DNA of 17,865 bases from Bacillota bacterium (GCA_023416895.1 JAEZGQ010000101.1:1-17865), one strand, 5' to 3'; positions 1-7,062 are shown, numbered from the stretch's first letter. Made by a program: numbers and translations. Notes: generated by a model not told the origin, from the letters alone.

Positions 1-99
1 CGTCAGCGAGAGAATATGATGTACATAGGCATACCCCTTATATTTCGGGTGCATACCTATGGCTCTGAGGACATTTGCAGGATCACGACCAAGTGTCAC
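1..99 (-). CDS. Spo0A C-terminal-domain-like protein (5' part only)
   Basis: Only the first 33 codons lie in the window; the gene continues leftward past position 1. Reading from a GTG at 97-99, the peptide contains IGMHPKYKGYAYVHHILSL. This resembles the start of the Spo0A effector domain of Bacillus subtilis, where a helix ending in an IGV-type turn is followed by a K-G-Y-x-Y-L stretch. The GTG was chosen because a purine-rich GGGGAGGA stands 6-7 bases upstream and because the frame stays open from there to the edge. The resemblance begins almost at residue 1, so no receiver domain precedes it. This would be a stand-alone effector domain rather than full Spo0A. A promoter and an exact 0A-box motif lie upstream. 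Known: Spo0A controls entry into sporulation. Inferred: this is a regulator of the same fold. The identification rests on a short stretch and is moderately sure. Confidence 0.62.
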   Translation of the reverse strand, partial: MTLGRDPANVLRAIGMHPKYKGYAYVHHILSLT

Positions 100-132
100 C
101 GCGAGTCCTCCCCTCCCCCTAAGGTAATGATA

Positions 133-161
133 ATTATTGCACAAACGACCTTTGTATGCAA
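133..161 (-). promoter_or_regulatory. Putative sigma-A promoter for the Spo0A-C-like gene
   Basis: On the minus strand TTGCAT (156-161) and AATAAT (133-138) are separated by 17 bases, about 35 bases upstream of the GTG start at 97-99. The surrounding stretch (about 120-260) is markedly AT-rich compared with the coding DNA and has no plausible gene of its own. Motif match only. Confidence 0.45.
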
Positions 162-176
162 TGTTTGCGCTAAATT

Positions 177-183
177 TTCGACA
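177..183 (-). promoter_or_regulatory. Perfect 0A-box-like heptamer (TGTCGAA)
   Basis: The minus strand reads TGTCGAA, identical to the core of the Spo0A-binding 0A box known from Bacillus and Clostridium. It lies about 16 bases upstream of the -35 element of the promoter at 133-161, a position suited to an activator or autoregulator. A single heptamer could occur by chance in AT-rich DNA. The link to the adjacent Spo0A-C-like gene is what makes it plausible. Confidence 0.35.
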
Positions 184-253
184 ATTATCGATATTTTATT
201 ATAAATATCGTTTAAATATATTTACATCATTTGTTGAATTTTTAGAGATGAAA

Positions 254-288
254 CAAAAAACAGTTCCCATTCAGAAATGAAAACTGTT
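254..288 (-). terminator. Rho-independent terminator of the minus-strand PLP-enzyme operon
   Basis: Positions 259-271 and 276-288 form a 13-bp stem, including two G-U pairs in the transcript, with a 4-base loop. On the minus strand the stem is followed by a run of T (254-258). It sits about 60 bases after the stop codon at 350 and ends the transcript that carries the PAP2-like and PLP-enzyme genes. Confidence 0.8.
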
Positions 289-349
289 GCTCAAAATCAC
301 CATGCATAATTGCTGCCAAAACGCTTCAAAAAAACGAGGCCATTTGAAA

Positions 350-1459
350 CTACCCTTTCAGTCCTGCGCCGCAAAGCGGCACAACCACGCGCGTACCCGC
401 AGTTTTTCCGCTCTTTTTCCATTGTCGATACGCGGCATAACTTGCGGCAGATGTCGTTTCCACATAAAGCCCCATTCTTGCTAGCGCCGCGCGGGCTTCG
501 AAAATTTCCGCATCCGAAACAGTAAAAAAGCTTCCATTTGTTGCGCGTACGGCACGAAGAATGTCTGCGCCGCGCGCCGGCGCCGCAATGGCGATGCCCT
601 CCGCCGCCGTACCGGTATTTTCGACAGGGGTTACTTCCGCCTCGCCCGCGGCAAATGCAACCGCGATGGGAGCACAGCCTTCCGCCTGCACCGCAAAAAT
701 TTGCGGCATTTTTTTTAGATACCCCCATGAGAGAAGCTCGGTGAGCGCAAGGTATACCCCCAGCACCAGCGTACCGTTGCCGGCGGGCAGAAAGAATACG
801 TCAGGCATGGAAAAGCAAAGCTGCTCAAACACTTCATAAGCATACGTTTTGGTTCCCTCGTAAAACAGGGGTTGAAAGACGTGGCTTGCGTAAAACAGCC
901 CGCGCTCCCTCGTATATTCGATTGCCGCACGCGCAACGTCCTCGCGCGTGCCTTCAATCAAATGCAAGGTTGCGCCATGCGCTTTGATCTGCTCGAGCTT
1001 TTTTAGCGAGGTGGAAGCGGCTGCGAATATGTGGCACACAATACCCGCACGCGCGCCGTAAGCAGCAACAGCCGTGCCTGCGTTGCCGCTGCTGTCAGCC
1101 ACAGCTTCTTTTACGCCGAGGGCTTTCGCCATGGTCATCAATACCGAAGCACCGCGATCCTTGAAAGAAAGCGTGGGCATGAGGTAATCCGCCTTCAAAA
1201 AAACGCCCTCTTCCGGTTGCAGAAGCGGTGTCCCCCCCTCCCCCATGCTTACACCTCTCCACGGCGCAAGGTCCGCGTCAAAGGGAAGTGCATCAATGTA
1301 TTTATAGAGGGAGCGCTCCATAGATACCGCCGTTTTTGTGAAGTCAACGCGCTTTTTCGGGTAGGAAAGCCCATAGAGCCCGCCACAGCCGCACCGGTAG
1401 CCGGCATCCTTGAGCGGTTCTTTCGCACCGCAGCTTTGACACACGAGGAAAACTTCCAT
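350..1459 (-). CDS. Threonine-synthase-like PLP-dependent enzyme
   Basis: This is a fold-type II PLP enzyme of about 369 residues. The N-terminus carries a CxxC ... CxC arrangement (residues 7-25) resembling the zinc-ribbon of ThrC-like proteins. SFKDRG near residue 98-103 supplies the Schiff-base lysine, SSGNAG near 123-128 is the substrate loop, and LPAGNGT near 225-231 is the phosphate-binding loop. The end, PLCGAG, matches the C-terminal glycine loop of threonine synthases. Known relatives convert O-phosphohomoserine to threonine, or are cysteate synthases and ammonia-lyases; the substrate cannot be read from the sequence. The ATG at 1457-1459 is chosen. A GTG three codons upstream (1466-1468) would overlap the previous gene's stop and is an alternative. 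The upstream PAP2-like gene ends at 1462, so the two are translationally coupled. No homoserine kinase or dehydrogenase gene is nearby, so a catabolic or specialised role is possible. Confidence 0.85.
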   Translation of the reverse strand: MEVFLVCQSCGAKEPLKDAGYRCGCGGLYGLSYPKKRVDFTKTAVSMERSLYKYIDALPFDADLAPWRGVSMGEGGTPLLQPEEGVFLKADYLMPTLSFKDRGASVLMTMAKALGVKEAVADSSGNAGTAVAAYGARAGIVCHIFAAASTSLKKLEQIKAHGATLHLIEGTREDVARAAIEYTRERGLFYASHVFQPLFYEGTKTYAYEVFEQLCFSMPDVFFLPAGNGTLVLGVYLALTELLSWGYLKKMPQIFAVQAEGCAPIAVAFAAGEAEVTPVENTGTAAEGIAIAAPARGADILRAVRATNGSFFTVSDAEIFEARAALARMGLYVETTSAASYAAYRQWKKSGKTAGTRVVVPLCGAGLKG

Positions 1460-1461
1460 CT

Positions 1462-2139
1462 TCAACACCCCAGCAAGGAAAAGATGCGCGAAAGAAGGCG
1501 ATCAAACGGCGCGGAAAGCCGCGCTTTTCTCCCCAGAAACCAAAACAACTCCGCAATGAGCACCGCGGGAATAAAGTCCACAAAATAATGCTGCTTTACG
1601 AGCATGGTGGAAGCAAACACCAGCACGGCCATAAAAAGCGCGGACAGTTTTACAAAAAGCCCTGCCTCCTTGGCACCACGCACGCCTACAAAGCAGAGCC
1701 AGCTTGCAAAGCAGTGAAACGACGGAAACAGGTTCACGGGCGTATCCGTGCCGTACACAAGCGCCGCTAACGCTCCGAAAAGGCCCGTTCCAAGCTCCGT
1801 CGGCCGTTCGATTTCGGTAGGGAGCAGCACAAAAAGCGCCCCAATAACCACTGAGGAGCAAAGCGCCGTAAACACAAGCGCACTTCTTCTTCGTTCGCCA
1901 AGCCCCGCGATGTACAAATACATAAGTGCCCAGTGAACAAAGCAAAGAAGATACGGAATGAAAAAAACCGGCGCATACGGGATCTGCGCGTCGATTGGCA
2001 AGCTCAGGTCGAACTTTGGAAGCCGCTCGACGATTGGCTTTACGGCGGCGTAAACGACAATCTGCGCACCCAAAAGAAGCGCGGCCGTTATGACCGCGCG
2101 CCTCTGAAACAGTTTTTTTACAGCAACACACAAATTCAT
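1462..2139 (-). CDS. PAP2-superfamily integral membrane protein
   Basis: This is a 225-residue hydrophobic protein with about six membrane segments. Two motifs of the PAP2 phosphatase / Aur1-Ipt1 superfamily are visible: PSFHCF near residue 138 (the PSGH-type motif, with F in place of G) and VKQHYFVD near 180 (the C3 motif, with the catalytic H and its partner D). Family members hydrolyse or transfer phosphate groups on lipid phosphates such as undecaprenyl pyrophosphate, or transfer phospho-inositol; the substrate here is unknown. The C3 arginine is replaced by lysine (MLVKQHYF), so activity should be tested rather than assumed. The gene stops at the start of the PLP-enzyme gene, forming a two-gene unit. 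The ATG at 2137-2139 lacks an obvious ribosome binding site, and a TGGTACAAT extended -10 lies only six bases upstream, so the transcript may be leaderless. Confidence 0.72.
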   Translation of the reverse strand: MNLCVAVKKLFQRRAVITAALLLGAQIVVYAAVKPIVERLPKFDLSLPIDAQIPYAPVFFIPYLLCFVHWALMYLYIAGLGERRRSALVFTALCSSVVIGALFVLLPTEIERPTELGTGLFGALAALVYGTDTPVNLFPSFHCFASWLCFVGVRGAKEAGLFVKLSALFMAVLVFASTMLVKQHYFVDFIPAVLIAELFWFLGRKARLSAPFDRLLSRIFSLLGC

Positions 2140-2188
2140 GCCGTTATTGTACCATAAGTGCTACACACCGCGGTAGAGCGTACCACGC

Positions 2189-3064
2189 TTATATCCCCCA
2201 TTTTTGCGCGTAAGTTGCTACCCATTTGCTTTCTTCAAACAAAAAACACATGGGCTGTATGGCCATAACAAGCGCATCCTCCGGCGCGGTTACAGTTGCG
2301 GCATCAAGCGTTCCCAGCACCTCGCCACGTTTGACAAACGTGCCCTTCTCAACGGCAGGCGTCCAAAGCCCCGCACAAGGAGCGTCCACATCGGTAAGCC
2401 TGCCGTAAAACGCAGGCGCTTTTCCCTCGATTTCTCCCGCAAGCATACCGTAGGAACAAAGCAAGTCGAGAAGCGCAGCAAAACAAACGTCGGAATCCTT
2501 CTTGTTGATTACGCCGTCGCCGTTGCCGGACGGAAGCTCGATGACGCAGGCTGTTTGATTGCGCCTCCTGCATGACTCCGTAAAAAGCTGCCCCGGCGTG
2601 CCCTCCGAGCGGATGGCCACTGGCATGGTGATGCGGCTTACAAAAGCGGGCAGATTTTCGAACTCATCGAACACCGAGAGGATGTACGGAAGAAGGTACT
2701 GCGAACAGCAATGAAGATCCACCACGGCGTCCGCATCCTCGGTTTCCCTCCACACTGCCGCCGCAACGCGTTCGCTTGTGCTGCCGGAAGCATTTCCGGG
2801 AAAAATGCGGTTCATATCCGCCTTGTCAAAGGGTGAACGGCGCGCAAGGCAACGCATGGCGTTGGGGTTTACGACGGGCAAAACGCGTACGGTGCCCTTC
2901 ACAGGCGGATGCTTTTCAAGATGCGCAACCAGCCGCCGCGCGGTGTATACCCCCGTTACCTCATCGCCGTGTACGCCCGCAGTAAAAACGACAACGGGCT
3001 TCCCCGCTCCGAATTCATGCTTTTCCAACAAGCTTGTGACGCCTGTTTCCCAAATGGTTTCCAT
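2189..3064 (-). CDS. Succinylglutamate desuccinylase / aspartoacylase-family zinc hydrolase
   Basis: This 291-residue protein belongs to the AstE/AspA branch of the M14 carboxypeptidase fold. Zinc ligands are visible in GVHGDE (H32, E35) and VVDLH (H118). The catalytic glutamate lies in IELPSG (E176). VNPNA near 66-70 and the DMNRIFPG stretch at 83-90 are also typical of the family. Residues 220-270 look like the C-terminal beta-barrel, with GTFVKRGEVLG resembling a biotinyl-type hairpin. Known members remove acyl groups from N-acyl amino acids such as N-acetyl-aspartate or N-succinyl-glutamate. The start at 3064 is preferred over an upstream in-frame start at 3160 because GGAGGA lies at 3074-3079 and similarity begins there. 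It is divergent from the small membrane protein gene and lies upstream of the PAP2-like gene in the same direction, 49 bases away with no clear terminator between. It could act on an acylated aspartate or arginine derivative, given the cyanophycin-related genes nearby, but this is inference. Confidence 0.82.
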   Translation of the reverse strand: METIWETGVTSLLEKHEFGAGKPVVVFTAGVHGDEVTGVYTARRLVAHLEKHPPVKGTVRVLPVVNPNAMRCLARRSPFDKADMNRIFPGNASGSTSERVAAAVWRETEDADAVVDLHCCSQYLLPYILSVFDEFENLPAFVSRITMPVAIRSEGTPGQLFTESCRRRNQTACVIELPSGNGDGVINKKDSDVCFAALLDLLCSYGMLAGEIEGKAPAFYGRLTDVDAPCAGLWTPAVEKGTFVKRGEVLGTLDAATVTAPEDALVMAIQPMCFLFEESKWVATYAQKWGI

Positions 3065-3080
3065 GCTTTCCCTTCCTCCG

Positions 3081-3109
3081 TTGTGATGCTTTTGAATCCA
3101 TGATAAAAT
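3081..3109 (+). promoter_or_regulatory. Extended -10 sigma-A promoter for the small membrane protein gene
   Basis: TTGTGA (3081-3086) and TAAAAT (3104-3109) are 17 bases apart, and a TG (3101-3102) one base ahead of the -10 gives the extended form. The gene starts at 3141 with AGGAG at 3131-3135. The same 76-base gap must also hold the minus-strand promoter of the aspartoacylase-type gene, for which only a weak TTTACG-17-TTTATC is seen, so the two promoters would overlap. Confidence 0.6.
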
Positions 3110-3140
3110 TAAATCGTAACAACACGTAAAAGGAGCACCC

Positions 3141-3551
3141 ATGACGCTTTTCACGCTCAAAAAAACCGTGGCTCACTTGATCCTATGTGCGCTTTTGTGC
3201 TGCGCGGTATGGCTTTTTTCGGACGGCGGCTCCGTTTTTGCGGGCTTCATGGCAGGCTTTCTTGGTGCTGCTTATCTCCTTGCGGCATGGATGGCGTATT
3301 TGAGGGGGCGCGGAAAAAGACTTTTCGACTTTTTCCGGCGCGAGAAAGCGCCCACCGTGCCTTACATGTACCGAAAGGAAAAGGAAGGCCCCTCCCGCAT
3401 GCGTTTTTTTCGCGAGCGCCACGAATATGACGACGGCGGCGCGCCCGATCCCGATGATGATACGCTCGACGGCAAGGCAAAATCGCGTTGCAACGCACTC
3501 GCCTTTTTGATTTGCGGAGCGGCGATGCTTTGCGTTTCACTTTTTCTGTAA
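3141..3551 (+). CDS. Small membrane protein of unknown function
   Basis: I do not recognise a family. The 136-residue protein has an N-terminal hairpin of two membrane helices (about residues 7-24 and 28-47). A polar, strongly charged loop follows at about 50-115, rich in Arg/Lys at first (YLRGRGKR, RREK) and acidic afterwards (YDDGGAPDPDDD). A final hydrophobic helix occupies 117-136 up to the C-terminus. By the positive-inside rule the basic loop should be cytoplasmic. The gene has its own promoter and a good Shine-Dalgarno (AGGAG, five bases before ATG). It is convergent with the cyanophycinase gene, with 29 bases between the two stops. No signal peptide cleavage site or catalytic motif is apparent. 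Confidence 0.75.
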   Translation: MTLFTLKKTVAHLILCALLCCAVWLFSDGGSVFAGFMAGFLGAAYLLAAWMAYLRGRGKRLFDFFRREKAPTVPYMYRKEKEGPSRMRFFRERHEYDDGGAPDPDDDTLDGKAKSRCNALAFLICGAAMLCVSLFL

Positions 3552-3580
3552 GCCTACCGCAGCGCTTCGGCTCCACATTT

Positions 3581-4780
3581 TTAAAACTTCAAGTCTGTCG
3601 CTTTCGTTTCCACGTCAAGTTCCACATCGGTAAACGAAAGCCCGCCTTTTGCCTCGTAGGCCTTTGCGCCTTCACCGATGCAATACGTAAGCTTTGCGGC
3701 ATAACTCACGCCGCCGCAGTCGTAAACGGCAAGCCCTTTGCAACAGGGCTTGTTTTTTTGCGCATCGACGGGCAGGCAATCCGCTTTTACAAAAAGAAGC
3801 TTGTCGCCGAGGAGCGTTGAAAAGGCGGGTGAATCCGGCGTGAGGCCCATAACCCAGTCCGCTGCGCGCCAACGTGCGTTCTCTCCCCGTTGATCGGCGG
3901 CCAGCGCAAAGTTTTTTAGAGCTGCGTCGCAAACGTCACCCTCGTGCAGCGCGTAGAGCATTACGTTTTTATAGCTCGCCTTCCCCGTTTTTACGGCGTT
4001 ACGGCAATCCGCAATGTAAACACCCGCTGCGCCAAGCACGCGTATTTCGCCGTTGTCAAAAATGAGCGCAGTATCCTCCGAAACACCAAAGCCGACGCGT
4101 GCCCCTTCTGAATTGGAAAGACATGCCTCAATGAGCCTTAATAGGCGCGGACGTTTGTTGAAATGCTGGTCCACTACACCATGGGGGAAAAACCCAAGCC
4201 CTTTTGTAAGAAGAAGCGGTTCCACCGGATCGTCGTCTTCATCGTCCGCAGGGTTGTAAGAGCCGTAATCATATAACGTATCCTTGGAAAGTACGCCGCG
4301 TGCGTTGCCAAAGCCGATCATTGCTTCGCTCATGATGGCCGCACCTGCGCTCGTACCGCCGATGACGCCGCCGCTTTGGTAAATTTCGTGGAGAATTTCC
4401 AATGCGCGTGTAAAACTTCCGTCAGGGCGCAAAAAGCACTTGGCCGTATAATACTGGTCACCGCCCGTAAACCAAACGCCCGTAACACCCGCAAGAAGCG
4501 AAGGAAGCGACGGCTCGTCGCCATTTATGGCGTTATAGCCGCGCTCGTCCGCGATGTGTTCGCCGTAAAGCGGCACCAGAACGATGTTTTCCTCGCGCGC
4601 GCCAAAGCGCACTAGGTCGTCGCGGTAAGAGCGGAACGTATCGTCCGGATCCTCGCCGGAGGCGGAAACCACCATGGCGATCTTCGCGTTTTCGCCTCCC
4701 GCTGCCTTAAGAAATGCGGGAAAGATGCGGCCATAGTTTTCGTCCATGCCGCCGCCTACAATAAAGAGCTTGCCTGCCAT
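3581..4780 (-). CDS. cphB: Cyanophycinase (S51-family serine peptidase) with C-terminal extension
   Basis: Cyanophycinase hydrolyses cyanophycin to beta-Asp-Arg dipeptides. The nucleophile motif GTSAGA (residues 142-147, Ser144), GGDQ (106-109) and DQHF followed by spaced arginines (D204, Q205, H206, R210, R212, R215) reproduce the residues recalled as conserved in Synechocystis CphB. The spacing of the D-Q-R-R-R group matches exactly. There is no signal peptide, so it acts in the cytoplasm. The start at 4780 is preferred over 4819 because similarity begins at MAGKLFIVGGG; a weak GAAAGGGA lies upstream. Compared with typical cyanophycinases (about 270-300 residues) this 399-residue protein has an acidic insert near 176-188 (ADDEDDD) and about 130 extra C-terminal residues with several cysteines. 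It follows the peptide transporter genes in the same direction, separated by a hairpin-rich repeat. Peptidase E is a less likely alternative, being much shorter and lacking the DQHF arginine pattern. Confidence 0.88.
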   Translation of the reverse strand: MAGKLFIVGGGMDENYGRIFPAFLKAAGGENAKIAMVVSASGEDPDDTFRSYRDDLVRFGAREENIVLVPLYGEHIADERGYNAINGDEPSLPSLLAGVTGVWFTGGDQYYTAKCFLRPDGSFTRALEILHEIYQSGGVIGGTSAGAAIMSEAMIGFGNARGVLSKDTLYDYGSYNPADDEDDDPVEPLLLTKGLGFFPHGVVDQHFNKRPRLLRLIEACLSNSEGARVGFGVSEDTALIFDNGEIRVLGAAGVYIADCRNAVKTGKASYKNVMLYALHEGDVCDAALKNFALAADQRGENARWRAADWVMGLTPDSPAFSTLLGDKLLFVKADCLPVDAQKNKPCCKGLAVYDCGGVSYAAKLTYCIGEGAKAYEAKGGLSFTDVELDVETKATDLKF

Positions 4781-4794
4781 ACCATTTTCCCTTT

Positions 4795-5059
4795 CAAACA
4801 GCACGGGGAACACCCCCATGCTTCAGAGTATCAAAAAAGTTATAGGGGGCTTCGGGGGTCAAAACCCCCGGAAGCTTCCAACCGCCGCCAGCGACATGTG
4901 CGGTGGTGGCGGAAAGCCTTGCGGAGTAAGGCTTTCCTTGCAGGAAGCGCCGCCCGTGCGACACGCACAGGCGCTTCCTGTAAACTTCAAAAAAGTGGTG
5001 CAAAACACTTTTTTGACCGCAAACAGCACGGGGAACACCCCATGCTTGAAATGTTCCCC
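4795..5059. repeat. Hairpin-rich intergenic element bounded by 28-bp direct repeats
   Basis: Almost the whole gap between the ATPase and cyanophycinase genes is structured. Near-identical 28-29-base direct copies lie at 4795-4823 and 5020-5047, differing by one C. Between and after them are consecutive inverted repeats: 4849-4875 (GCTTCGGGGG arm with one bulge), 4911-4937 (perfect 10-bp stem), 4941-4980 (11-bp stem plus an inner 5-bp stem), 4988-5015 (AAAAAAGTG stem) and 5030-5059 (8-bp GGGGAACA stem). Short open frames across it are low-complexity artefacts. It has the look of a dispersed non-coding repeat family or a miniature element. Its right edge abuts the ATPase stop and its left edge reaches within 15 bases of the cyanophycinase start, so it forms that gene's leader. 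Confidence 0.7.
4988..5015. terminator. Bidirectional terminator-like hairpin after the ABC ATPase gene
   Basis: CAAAAAAGTG (4988-4997) pairs perfectly with CACTTTTTTG (5006-5015) across an 8-base loop. On either strand the stem ends in a run of T, so it can act as an intrinsic terminator in both directions. On the minus strand it lies about 50 bases past the ATPase stop at 5065 and would limit readthrough from the transporter genes into the cyanophycinase gene. Confidence 0.6.
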
Positions 5060-5064
5060 TGCTT

Positions 5065-7050
5065 TTATTGTTTAGCCTTTTGCAATGTTTCTCGGTACGC
5101 CTGCGCTTCCGCTTTGTTTGCCCACACGAAATGGCCCGCCGAAACCTCCGTCCATTCCGGAAGGTCCACACTGTAATCGTGCTGCTTGGGATCGTACACT
5201 ACAACCTTTTTGCCGCGTTCCACATCCGGATCGGGCATGGGCGCCGCCTGCAAAAGCGCGTTCGTGTACGGATGCAAGGGGTGTTTAAACAACTCCTCGC
5301 TCGGCGCAAGCTCCACAATACGTCCCTTGTACATCACCGCAATGCGGTCGGACAGGAAACGCACCACGCTCAAATCGTGCGCGATGAACAGGTAGGTAAG
5401 GTTTCTTTCGCGCTTCAGGTCGTTCAAAAGATTGATGACCTGCGCGCGGATGGAAACGTCGAGCGCGGAAATGGGTTCGTCCGCCACAACAAACTCCGGT
5501 TCCACCACAAGGCTTCGCGCAATGCCGATGCGCTGGCGCTGGCCACCCGAAAACTCGTGTGGAAAACGTGAAAGCGCCTCCTCCATCAACCCCACACTGC
5601 GCATTGCGGAAGATACCTTTTTGCGGCGTTCCGCCTCATTTTTAAATAGGCGGAAGTTATAAAGGCCCTCTGAAATGATATAGTCCACCTTGGCGCGCTC
5701 GTTGAGCGAAGCCATGGGGTCTTGAAAAATCATCTGCACGCTTTGGCGGAATTTTTTGAGCGCATGCTTTTTCATGGGCGTGTTGATTTTTTCGCCCTTA
5801 AAATAGATATCGCCGCCGGAGGTGTGGCAAATCTTCATGAGCGCTCTGCCGGTTGTGGTTTTGCCCGAGCCGGATTCACCCACGATTGAAAACGTTTCGC
5901 CGCGGTAAATGTCGAAGCTCACATCCTTTACCGCGGAAAACTCCTTGCGGTTAAGTTTGAAATTGACCGTAAGGTTTTTCACGCTTACAAGCACCTCGTC
6001 GGACGGCTTTTGTACTTCGGCCACGCCGGAAGCCGCCTCCTCATGCTTTTTGCTCAGCGCTTCCGCGTAAGATCGTGCCTTTTCATGCAAAAGCCAGGTC
6101 TTTGCGTAATGCGTATCGCTCACCTTGAAAAACGGAGGCTCAAGCTCGTAATCGATTTTGAGTGCATCCGGGTTTCGCGGCGCAAACGCGTCGCCCACGA
6201 TCGCTTTGTAGAGATTGGGCGGCGTGCCTTTGATGGAATGGAGCGGCTTCCCCTTTACCCCAAGCTGCGGCAGCGACAAAAGCAGCGCCTTGGTATACGG
6301 ATGGCGTGGGTCCTTGAAAATTTCATGTGTAAGCCCATGCTCAATGATTTGGCCTGCGTACATCACGGAAACCCTGTCGGCCACGTTTGCGACCACGCCA
6401 AGGTCGTGGGTGATGTAAATGACCGTCATCTGAAGCTCTTTTTGGAGGTTTTTGATGAGCTCCAAAATTTGCGCCTGCACGGTAACGTCGAGTGCGGTGG
6501 TCGGCTCGTCACAAATGAGGATACGAGGCCTGCACGCAACCGCCGTGGCGATTACCACGCGCTGACGCATGCCGCCCGAAAACTCGTGCGGATACTGCTT
6601 GTAGCGCATTTCGGCGTCGTGGATGCCCACGAGCTCAAGGAGGCGAATCGCCTCCTTCTTTGCTTCCTCTTTGGGCGTACCGAAATGCCAAGTGATTACC
6701 TCCCTGATCTGCTCACCCACTGTTTTTACGGGGTTGAGCGCGGTCATGGGGTCTTGAAACACCATGGCGATTTTTTTGCCACGGATTTTCAGCCATTCCT
6801 TTTCGGTTTTCAGCGTGGCGAGGTCCTGTCCCTCAAAGAGCATGCTACCGGCGTTCACCCATCCGTTTTTGTCGAGCATGCCGATGAAGGACTTGGTGAA
6901 TACGCTCTTGCCGCATCCGGATTCGCCCACGATGGCAAGCGTTTCGCCCTCGTAAAGGTCGATGGAGGCATTTCTTACAGCCGTAAGCGTTTTGCCGCGC
7001 AGGTTGAACTTGATTTCCACATCTTTTGCTTCAAATATCTTTTCGCTCAT
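5065..7050 (-). CDS. Fused double-domain peptide ABC transporter ATPase (DppD-DppF type)
   Basis: One 661-residue polypeptide carries two complete nucleotide-binding domains, as in GsiA or YejF, and powers the peptide importer encoded upstream. Domain 1: Walker A GESGCGKS (42-49), Q-loop FQD (98-100), signature SGGMRQ (158-163), Walker B ending DEP (181-183), H-loop H215. Domain 2: GESGSGKT (391-398), FQD (442-444), SGGQRQ (501-506), DEP (524-526), H558. All catalytic residues are present, so both halves should hydrolyse ATP. Each domain is followed by the oligopeptide-transporter tail, recognisable from FAPRNP (about 289-294) and from EVSAGHFVWAN (about 635-645). The cysteines that usually punctuate these tails are all replaced. 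The start at 7050 follows GGAGGG by eight bases. The gene begins 12 bases after the upstream permease stop, so it belongs to the same operon. Confidence 0.93.
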   Translation of the reverse strand: MSEKIFEAKDVEIKFNLRGKTLTAVRNASIDLYEGETLAIVGESGCGKSVFTKSFIGMLDKNGWVNAGSMLFEGQDLATLKTEKEWLKIRGKKIAMVFQDPMTALNPVKTVGEQIREVITWHFGTPKEEAKKEAIRLLELVGIHDAEMRYKQYPHEFSGGMRQRVVIATAVACRPRILICDEPTTALDVTVQAQILELIKNLQKELQMTVIYITHDLGVVANVADRVSVMYAGQIIEHGLTHEIFKDPRHPYTKALLLSLPQLGVKGKPLHSIKGTPPNLYKAIVGDAFAPRNPDALKIDYELEPPFFKVSDTHYAKTWLLHEKARSYAEALSKKHEEAASGVAEVQKPSDEVLVSVKNLTVNFKLNRKEFSAVKDVSFDIYRGETFSIVGESGSGKTTTGRALMKICHTSGGDIYFKGEKINTPMKKHALKKFRQSVQMIFQDPMASLNERAKVDYIISEGLYNFRLFKNEAERRKKVSSAMRSVGLMEEALSRFPHEFSGGQRQRIGIARSLVVEPEFVVADEPISALDVSIRAQVINLLNDLKRERNLTYLFIAHDLSVVRFLSDRIAVMYKGRIVELAPSEELFKHPLHPYTNALLQAAPMPDPDVERGKKVVVYDPKQHDYSVDLPEWTEVSAGHFVWANKAEAQAYRETLQKAKQ

Positions 7051-7062
7051 GCGCGTACCCTC

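Noticed and set aside
16..204. 62-codon plus-strand frame at the left edge
   Set aside because: It has no ribosome binding site or recognisable sequence. The minus strand of the same bases reads as a Spo0A-C-like start, and the rest is AT-rich leader.
3581..4780. Peptidase E (alpha-aspartyl dipeptidase) for the S51 gene
   Set aside because: Peptidase E is about 230 residues and lacks the DQHF plus spaced-arginine block, which is present here and matches cyanophycinase.
4795..5059. CRISPR array
   Set aside because: There are only two direct copies 225 bases apart and no cas genes; the repeats inside are palindromic stems.
4746..5075. Short frames across the intergenic repeat on both strands
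   Set aside because: They read through inverted repeats and give a low-complexity peptide. No ribosome binding site is present, so the region is better explained as a non-coding structured repeat.
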